This document shows positions 56,351 to 64,000 of a stretch of DNA of 64,000 nt, piece by piece (the stretch's first letter is position 1; each line of letters begins with the position of its first letter). This DNA comes from Baylisascaris procyonis (Eukaryota > Nematoda > Chromadorea > Rhabditida > Ascarididae), in assembly GCA_037389465.1 (NCBI GenBank), contig JAZARR010000267.1:62001-126000 (forward strand), given 5' to 3'. The notes under the pieces were generated by a model. It saw only the letters and a program-made list of their open reading frames with translations. It did no database searches and was not told the origin of the DNA. Position numbers and translations under genes: made by a program.

Positions 56351-58175
56351 TCTCTCTACGCAGAAAACCCTTCTTAAATGTCCACTAATTCTTATGCAAA
56401 CTAAAGGGATTGTAATCTTGTTGCGTTTGCATGGAAGCAAAGCAATGGAAACAAGCATGATGATGATGCTCGAACCCAAGTAGTAAACTTACAGTTATCA
56501 TGGAAGTAAGTAAATTTTGGTGGTTTTTTACTCCTTCTTCCGGAATGCAAAAATTCCTTGCAGCATTTAGATTTGTATAGGCCGAGTGCGCTCAGTGTTC
56601 ATTTGGTATACATGGAGAGCTTTGGGCGCTGTGCATAACGCTAGTGTTTCTTCATACCAGGAGCAAAGAAGGGCGGAAGGTCAGAATTTCAATTTTAAGT
56701 AACAAGTCCCATCCAGAAAACCAGTAAAGTGTCGTTTTACTTCCTGTTAAGAGGTGCAGTTGTTTTCACGTCAGGCTTCAGGTCGGGGTCCTGCAGGATA
56801 CAGCTGTTTCGAAGATGTAAAAGAGATCGAAATCAATCCTATTACCCATATAATATTTATACTTTCAAACTTTATATTGGAGGGGTTTTGTGTATGAAGC
56901 GTTGCATGCGAATGAGAAATATTGAATGAGCGCTAAATGTGAAATTAAATAGAGGAAGCAGTTGTATACGATGTTCAGCGCTCACCAAAAGCGCGTATAC
57001 CCGCATAACCTGGAATAAAACTCATAAGGATTTTATACACATATACCCCATAAGTGAAAATCTGGGCGCTTTTATCAGGGGTAGACTTATTGACCGCGAA
57101 AAATCCCTTCTAAAAGGTCGAGAAACATGCGTTATTTGGGGGGGGGGAGTGCACGAGGAGGGGCGTTGAGAGAGATATTTTATTTGGGAAGTAAATCAAG
57201 CGTTGCTGTGAGAAATGAAATCCAAACCTAGAATTATCAGCGATGTAAAAAAGGAATGGGATGACATCGCCTGCTATACATCAACGGGTTGTAGAATTAG
57301 AGAACGTAAGTATAATATCTTCTATAAAAAATCACATCAAGCTATAAAATTGCAATACGATAAGGTATGACTTAAAACTCATCATTAACAACGCAATGCA
57401 AACAATAACGGTATTATGATGGGTTCGTTCTGGTATGATTCAAGTGAGCCGATTGCTTATCGCCAACCTAGTATTCTAAATTTGAATTGCCAACACAATT
57501 AAAATATGCAATAAAATGTGTTCAAGTTTTCACAGAACTGACAGCATATACAGGCCTTATAAAAATGATTGTTTGCTAACCTGACTGGCTGGGATGTCAC
57601 CTCAGCAGTTGTAAAATGACCCTTCTTAAGCAATATCTAGGTATATTTAAACGTCTGTAACGCCTTTCAAATCAGATGAATCTGCATGAAAGATATATAG
57701 CAATCACTCAGTGGTAAAGACCATACTGAGATATTTCTGCAATGCCACCTTCAAGTGGTTCGCGAGTTGGTGCTTTCGATCAGACATATACAAGCACACA
57801 CATCGACATACATCAGCATGAAGTCATTATAATATACTCTGCAACTACAAATTATAGAAAATAAAGTAAAAGGGATTAGAGTAAAATCGACTAACAGAAG
57901 GAACAGCGAAAGAAAACGTGCACGATTACGGTTTTATTAATTAGCAGAGGGCTTATTAATAAAGGGTGATTTATGCTTAGTGAATTTGTGTAGCAAATTG
58001 TGCGAGACAACTTGCAATTACTTAGAGTGAGGGTTAGCCGTTGAGAGGTGTTCGATTCATTGGTGGATGAATCGATTCCATAATTTCGATAAAAAACACA
58101 AAAAAAGAAGAGGGAACGAACCAATTAACGAAGATTATTTTTATTTTTTGAGCTTATCGTAGATTCAGCACCAAC
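56351..58175. other. Left-arm interval without a definite gene
   Basis: Short frames only. A G10 run at 57138-57147 is the most variable spot between arms (G8 in the right arm). Confidence 0.45.
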
Positions 58176-58388
58176 ATGAGGAACTCTGCCTCCAGCAACG
58201 GCTACTTTTTTGTAGCCGTATTACTCCTCATACATCTTAAAGCAGTTCCGGAAAATTTTTCATATTCAGGGTTTGTCTCACAAATCCGCACCCACCTCGA
58301 AAAATGTTCCCTGGACCCCCAAAATACAACGGAGGAAAGAAATCAAAAATCTAACTTAGAGACAAAACCTAAAAAGGAGAAAGCTTAA
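58176..58388 (+). CDS. Small secreted protein, left copy
   Basis: This complete 70-codon ORF starts with ATG soon after GATTCAG, a possible trans-splice acceptor. It has an N-terminal signal peptide (GYFFVAVLLLIHLKAVP), then a short polar mature part with one cysteine, two N-glycosylation motifs (NFS and NTT) and a strongly basic end (KPKKEKA). Few or no introns are needed. The family is unknown. Its mirror twin at 60298-60510 differs by Asn to Lys in the first motif. Confidence 0.5.
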   Translation: MRNSASSNGYFFVAVLLLIHLKAVPENFSYSGFVSQIRTHLEKCSLDPQNTTEERNQKSNLETKPKKEKA

Positions 58389-58767
58389 GTATGAAAAAAT
58401 ACTTAAACCGGGTTATTTCCGGAATTCACTCAACAACATATCACGAAAAACTAATGGTCACGTTTGCGCCTTATCCTCAACACACATGCAAAAAATTAGC
58501 TGAAAATACATAAACCATAAAGAGATATCGTTGGGGAAAGCAAAAATGAGTTAGTGATCTTCTGTATATATATAGAACTTGCGTATTGCATTAACTCTTT
58601 GTTTTATTACTTTCGATCATTTTTCTATTGCTTTATATTGCATTACTTCTTTAACTCAATTTAATCCATGAAACTTTGCTCATATAATGTCAAGCTTTAG
58701 CTTTACTTCTGAGGAAATTTAAATCGTCAGGAGAAAAGAGTTGCCCATTTGGTCACGCAAAGTCCAA

Positions 58768-58844
58768 ATACTATTTCTTATCTTGGTCGGCCAAAATAAA
58801 GTCAGTGACACAAGTGGACACATATATAAGATAAGAAATAGTAT
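58768..58844. repeat. 17-bp perfect hairpin in the left arm
   Basis: ATACTATTTCTTATCTT (58768-58784) is repeated in reverse complement at 58828-58844, separated by 43 bp. It is present in mirror form in the right arm at 59842-59918. Confidence 0.85.
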
Positions 58845-59083
58845 ACTTCCTATTGACGTAGGAATCATTTCTTATTCCATTCGCTGCACAGAGAAGAAGG
58901 CTCTTAAAACTTTTAAATCCTTGCATCTATTTAAGTGTTATGAATGCTTGCAGGCGTATTGAGGTCTCTTGTTTGCAACAAAACTTACTGAAGCAACGCA
59001 TCCATGAAATTCCACTGTAACGTAGTATATGAACGCGTTTATCGTTTGCAGTAGAAATATGACGGGTAGAAGTGCGCTGAAAT

Positions 59084-59602
59084 TTTCGACGATTTTGTTT
59101 ATCATATCTCACTTGGTTGCAACTTAAATGGCACATGCTAGAGCAACACTGACTGACAGTATTTGACATTAATGCTGACGATTCAATGCAGCGACGGTCT
59201 CCTCGTCTGCAATGAATCGTGCTTGTCGAGAGGCTTTAATTTGGATTCAAATAGAAGACTAGAATTTCAAGTATGCTTACCTTATTAGATGATTCATTGT
59301 TATCGCCACTTACGGTGGTTGCTGCAAAGTAAATAAATAATTTATGAGTATTTCTTTATAATATATTTGCAAGCTTTCAAATCAATAAGTTCTGCTACAT
59401 CTGCTTAGCATTATGTTCATCGTCTTCTCACCCCCTACCCTTCTAGACTTCTTTCATATTCTTCAGTTTGCGGCACTGATAGCATTGAGATTAGTAATTT
59501 AATATAAAATGTTGAGAGATACTAAGAACTTCCTGGGCGGTCACAAAAATAATACTTAACAGCACTGGTGCACTTGATAACAAATGTTTCGTAAGGTACT
59601 CG
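59084..59602. other. Unique 519-bp spacer of the inverted repeat
   Basis: This is the only non-duplicated DNA in the palindrome. It breaks the symmetry exactly after GCTGAAAT (59076-59083) / ATTTCAGC (59603-59610). It holds one small exon candidate on the minus strand. Confidence 0.9.
59281..59321 (-). CDS. Small exon candidate in the spacer
   Basis: On the minus strand TTATTTACTTTGCAG precedes 41 nt encoding TTVSGDNNESSNK, followed by a consensus donor AAG/GTAAGC. Both splice sites are good. Its gene would extend into both arms. Confidence 0.4.
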
Positions 59603-60297
59603 ATTTCAGCGCACTTCTACCCGTCATATTTCTACTGCAAACGATAAACGCGTTCATATACTACGTTACAGTGGAATTTCATGGATGCGTTGCTTCAGTA
59701 AGTTTTGTTGCAAACAAGAGACCTCAATACGCCTGCAAGCATTCATAACACTTAAATAGATGCAAGGATTTAAAAGTTTTAAGAGCCTTCTTCTCTGTGC
59801 AGCGAATGGAATAAGAAATGATTCCTACGTCAATAGGAAGTATACTATTTCTTATCTTATATATGTGTCCACTTGTGTCACTGACTTTATTTTGGCCGAC
59901 CAAGATAAGAAATAGTATTTGGACTTTGCGTGACCAAATGGGCAACTCTTTTCTCCTGACGATTTAAATTTCCTCAGAAGTAAAGCTAAAGCTTGACATT
60001 ATATGAGCAAAGTTTCATGGATTAAATTGAGTTAAAGAAGTAATGCAATATAAAGCAATAGAAAAATGATCGAAAGTAATAAAACAAAGAGTTAATGCAA
60101 TACGCAAGTTCTATATATATACAGAAGATCACTAACTCATTTTTGCTTTCCCCAACGATATCTCTTTATGGTTTATGTATTTTCAGCTAATTTTTTGCAT
60201 GTGTGTTGAGGATAAGGCGCAAACGTGACCATTAGTTTTTCGTGATATGTTGTTGAGTGAATTCCGGAAATAACCCGGTTTAAGTATTTTTTCATAC

Positions 60298-60510
60298 TTA
60301 AGCTTTCTCCTTTTTAGGTTTTGTCTCTAAGTTAGATTTTTGATTTCTTTCCTCCGTTGTATTTTGGGGGTCCAGGGAACATTTTTCGAGGTGGGTGCGG
60401 ATTTGTGAGACAAACCCTGAATATGAAAACTTTTCCGGAACTGCTTTAAGATGTATGAGGAGTAATACGGCTACAAAAAAGTAGCCGTTGCTGGAGGCAG
60501 AGTTCCTCAT
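60298..60510 (-). CDS. Small secreted protein, right copy
   Basis: This is the mirror of 58176-58388, also a complete 70-codon ORF. The substitution at 60430 makes the first glycosylation motif Lys-Phe-Ser instead of Asn-Phe-Ser, so the two copies encode different proteins. Confidence 0.5.
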   Translation of the reverse strand: MRNSASSNGYFFVAVLLLIHLKAVPEKFSYSGFVSQIRTHLEKCSLDPQNTTEERNQKSNLETKPKKEKA

Positions 60511-62329
60511 GTTGGTGCTGAATCTACGATAAGCTCAAAAAATAAAAATAATCTTCGTTAATTGGTTCGTTCCCTCTTCTTTTTTTGTGTTTTTTATCGA
60601 AATTATGGAATCGATTCATCCACCAATGAATCGAACACCTCTCAACGGCTAACCCTCACTCTAAGTAATTGCAAGTTGTCTCGCACAATTTGCTACACAA
60701 ATTCACTAAGCATAAATCACCCTTTATTAATAAGCCCTCTGCTAATTAATAAAACCGTAATCGTGCACGTTTTCTTTCGCTGTTCCTTCTGTTAGTCGAT
60801 TTTACTCTAATCCCTTTTACTTTATTTTCTATAATTTGTAGTTGCAGAGTATATTATAATGACTTCATGCTGATGTATGTCGATGTGTGTGCTTGTATAT
60901 GTCTGATCGAAAGCACCAACTCGCGAACCACTTGAAGGTGGCATTGCAGAAATATCTCAGTATGGTCTTTACCACTGAGTGATTGCTATATATCTTTCAT
61001 GCAGATTCATCTGATTTGAAAGGCGTTACAGACGTTTAAATATACCTAGATATTGCTTAAGAAGGGTCATTTTACAACTGCTGAGGTGACATCCCAGCCA
61101 GTCAGGTTAGCAAACAATCATTTTTATAAGGCCTGTATATGCTGTCAGTTCTGTGAAAACTTGAACACATTTTATTGCATATTTTAATTGTGTTGGCAAT
61201 TCAAATTTAGAATACTAGGTTGGCGATAAGCAATCGGCTCACTTGAATCATACCAGAACGAACCCATCATAATACCGTTATTGTTTGCATTGCGTTGTTA
61301 ATGATGAGTTTTAAGTCATACCTTATCGTATTGCAATTTTATAGCTTGATGTGATTTTTTATAGAAGATATTATACTTACGTTCTCTAATTCTACAACCC
61401 GTTGATGTATAGCAGGCGATGTCATCCCATTCCTTTTTTACATCGCTGATAATTCTAGGTTTGGATTTCATTTCTCACAGCAACGCTTGATTTACTTCCC
61501 AAATAAAATATCTCTCTCAACGCCCCTCCTCGTGCACTCCCCCCCCAAATAACGCATGTTTCTCGACCTTTTAGAAGGGATTTTTCGCGGTCAATAAGTC
61601 TACCCCTGATAAAAGCGCCCAGATTTTCACTTATGGGGTATATGTGTATAAAATCCTTATGAGTTTTATTCCAGGTTATGCGGGTATACGCGCTTTTGGT
61701 GAGCGCTGAACATCGTATACAACTGCTTCCTCTATTTAATTTCACATTTAGCGCTCATTCAATATTTCTCATTCGCATGCAACGCTTCATACACAAAACC
61801 CTCCAATATAAAGTTTGAAAGTATAAATATTATATGGGTAATAGGATTGATTTCGATCTCTTTTACATCTTCGAAACAGCTGTATCCTGCAGGACCCCGA
61901 CCTGAAGCCTGACGTGAAAACAACTGCACCTCTTAACAGGAAGTAAAACGACACTTTACTGGTTTTCTGGATGGGACTTGTTACTTAAAATTGAAATTCT
62001 GACCTTCCGCCCTTCTTTGCTCCTGGTATGAAGAAACACTAGCGTTATGCACAGCGCCCAAAGCTCTCCATGTATACCAAATGAACACTGAGCGCACTCG
62101 GCCTATACAAATCTAAATGCTGCAAGGAATTTTTGCATTCCGGAAGAAGGAGTAAAAAACCACCAAAATTTACTTACTTCCATGATAACTGTAAGTTTAC
62201 TACTTGGGTTCGAGCATCATCATCATGCTTGTTTCCATTGCTTTGCTTCCATGCAAACGCAACAAGATTACAATCCCTTTAGTTTGCATAAGAATTAGTG
62301 GACATTTAAGAAGGGTTTTCTGCGTAGAG

Positions 62330-62445
62330 AGATTATTTTCTACTTGTGCGCTTGCTTTTCTTGGTGACTTTCGTTTCTTGCGGTGATGATGAGCCGCGCG
62401 TCTCCTCCTGACTCACTTTCGGTGAACAAATAGTCGCAATGATGA
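62330..62445 (-). pseudogene. Mirror of the Ser/Lys-rich exon, frame-shifted
   Basis: It corresponds to 56235-56350 on the left. Two bases are missing near 62402-62408 relative to the left copy, so the frame is lost halfway and a different ending follows. Confidence 0.4.
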
Positions 62446-62752
62446 TCTAAAAAAATTCGGCATGAACTTTTCGGTGTCAGAAATAGCTAGATCTATAACT
62501 CTAGTTTTCTTCACTCTTATGTTCCTTTTACCGCACAGTATGCCGGAAACAATCCTTGTAATATGTGATGATCAAAATAACCATAATTTCGCTAATAAAG
62601 GGAACATTTCGATTGCGCATTGAATTTATGCAATATAAAGCAAAAGCAGGCTCTTGTATTCCAATCATATGGAAGATTCTATAGCCTATATTCAGCAAAG
62701 CTCATTAGCGAGGATAGTGACTTCTGTTGTTCGGGGACCTGCCATCACCTAC

Positions 62753-62944
62753 CGAAGATTACGGAGTGGCCGAACGTTATGAGGCAGTGGAACAGTTTCA
62801 CTTGTTGAAGTCTGATCCCACACTAAGTAGATGAAGCATCTAGGAAGCATTGCTTCGCGAATGCATTGTAAGGTGACCGAATACAGTATATGCAGTTTTC
62901 AAAGTTGCTCAGGTTGTCCTCCATTGCAAGCTCATATTTCGCCC
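62753..62944 (-). CDS. Mirror of exon piece 55736-55927
   Basis: It shares the one-base frame move and the donor with the left copy. Confidence 0.35.
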
Positions 62945-63402
62945 CTAGATTGAAACAGTTTGAATTATAGGACTAAAATTGTAAAAAATGTTTGGCTAGA
63001 AAAAATCGGTGCTGGGATGGCTGAACAAGAAAGGCTATCGTCTGCATTTTGGGCGAAGAGGAAAGGATATGAGAGGATATAGAGAACTATAAGGATGTTT
63101 ATCGAGAGCCATTTTGTTCTCAGATATCCAGCTCTTCTGACTGTGCACTGCCCAATATCAACATTCTACGGATTCGACAAACGATTCGTTGAATGTAATG
63201 GACAGAATGCATCGTATATGCAAATTTAATTTCTCATACGATAAAAACAGGTGACTGTATCTGTTAGGGCCATGATTCTGTGCAAATAAACAAAGAACTT
63301 TTAGTAAGAGTGCATCGAGGTTGCAGCATATGAAACACTTTTTTGAATGAACTCCGTCTTAGCATCGCAGTCATCGACATATCAGTGGTAAATAAACAGT
63401 TT

Positions 63403-63884
63403 TCAATGATCCATTTGAGGTTTTAATGTTTTCTGGAGCTTCTGATAGATCTCTTCTTTTAGATTTAGTGAACAGTAACATAACAGCTCGTTCTCTATTT
63501 CTGATTCACGGAATGACCTCAGCACGTCAATTACAGTCACGAGTTTCAAAGGAGATGAAAATATACCACTTGCACATTGCTCCACTTTGCCTGAAATTAG
63601 GTCACATCAAGATCTGAAAGTAAAGTGGTAAAAGTGTTCCCACGAACCCATCCCCCAAACCCTGACAAGGATATTGCGAGTAGGTGCCAAATATTTCAGT
63701 CCAAGTCGCATCGGTCTTGAGTGATTCTACAGTAATTGATTCTGCAGTAACAGCGGTGTAGTCTGCTAGCACCTATAGAGAACCAACTCATGTCGTGCAA
63801 TGCCTCGGAAATAGACCCATAAAATGACCGTAGTAAAAAGGAGAAGATGAGCGAATTCAACCGGTCGCTGTTGATTTGGTCAGC
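63403..63884 (-). CDS. 3' exons of an unknown gene, right copy
   Basis: This is the mirror of 54797-55278, with the same splice sites, phases and ending. Both exons are open. Confidence 0.5.
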
Positions 63885-64000
63885 TAAAAATGAAGGCAAA
63901 AGTTGCGATCAAGCATGAAATGGGACCGATTAAAACTCCAGGACTCTTTGTCCTATATGCGTTCAATAAGCATAGGTAGGATATCACCAACCATCTTTTG

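Larger units (their letters stand above)
54680..59083 (+). repeat. Left arm of a giant inverted repeat
   Basis: This 4.4-kb arm is the reverse complement of 59603-64000. Paired coordinates sum to 118686 near the centre and to about 118680 at the outer end, so only a few bases of indels separate the arms. Differences seen include G10 vs G8 at 57138-57147, two extra bases near 56276, a substitution near 55689 and one at 58256. The outer boundary is unknown because the right arm runs off the window. Confidence 0.97.
59603..64000 (-). repeat. Right arm of the giant inverted repeat (truncated by window end)
   Basis: This is the reverse complement of 54680-59083 with only scattered differences. 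The match is still perfect at the last base of the window, so the arm continues beyond it. Confidence 0.97.

Noticed and set aside
57891..58124. Minus-strand ORF upstream of the secreted gene (mirror 60562-60795)
   Set aside because: Low-complexity, no splice or start context; probably the promoter side of the secreted gene.
58741..58962. Plus-strand ORF over the 17-bp hairpin (mirror 59724-59945)
   Set aside because: It lacks an ATG start and translates both arms of the hairpin; chance opening is likely.

Overview
The window is eukaryotic and almost certainly from a nematode. The decisive clue is an exact copy of the 22-base nematode SL1 spliced leader at 785-806 and again at 7365-7386. Supporting signs are short introns with (T)TTTCAG-type acceptors, PUF-family genes and BEL/Pao retrotransposons. 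A strongylid such as a hookworm is plausible but cannot be proved here. No rRNA, tRNA, CRISPR array or bacterial feature was seen.

1-8057: a complete BEL/Pao LTR retrotransposon (element 1, 323-8052) with two 1150-bp LTRs and a 5-bp target duplication AGTTG. Its LTRs carry SL1. The gag-pol region is broken by four one-base frame changes and there is no env. It sits in exon-like minus-strand host sequence.

8058-22964: host DNA. The clearest host gene is an eight-exon minus-strand PUF (Pumilio-family) gene at 8946-14782, with phase-compatible exons and eight PUF repeats whose RNA-contact residues depart from the canonical set. An unrecognised proline-rich minus-strand exon lies at 19701-20061, and a two-exon minus-strand candidate at 22465-22936.

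22965-31378: element 2, a GC-richer and very young BEL/Pao element. It has 593-bp LTRs with one difference seen and target duplication GATGT. It encodes Gag, protease, RT, RNase H and integrase and, fused after integrase, an env-like membrane glycoprotein. Pol has three one-base frame changes.

31379-54679: AT-rich host DNA with scattered small exons. These include a pair of paralogous membrane-protein exons, each exactly 181 nt (33637-33817 and 40236-40416), a compact gene ending in a CARD-like GWW motif (47630-48273), a possible membrane protein (48933-49875) and a charged, Ser/Arg/Lys-rich exon (52386-52897). Much of the rest holds nothing I can call.

54680-64000: a very large inverted repeat. 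The left arm (54680-59083) is mirrored by 59603-64000, around a 519-bp unique spacer. The right arm runs off the window end, so the full palindrome may be longer. The arms differ at only a few positions. They carry mirror copies of a small secreted-protein gene (58176-58388 / 60298-60510) and of several exon sets.

One pattern recurs: single-base frame changes, often at short A runs, in both retroelements and in some host exons, while the PUF gene is clean. They may be real decay or consensus errors, and raw reads would decide.
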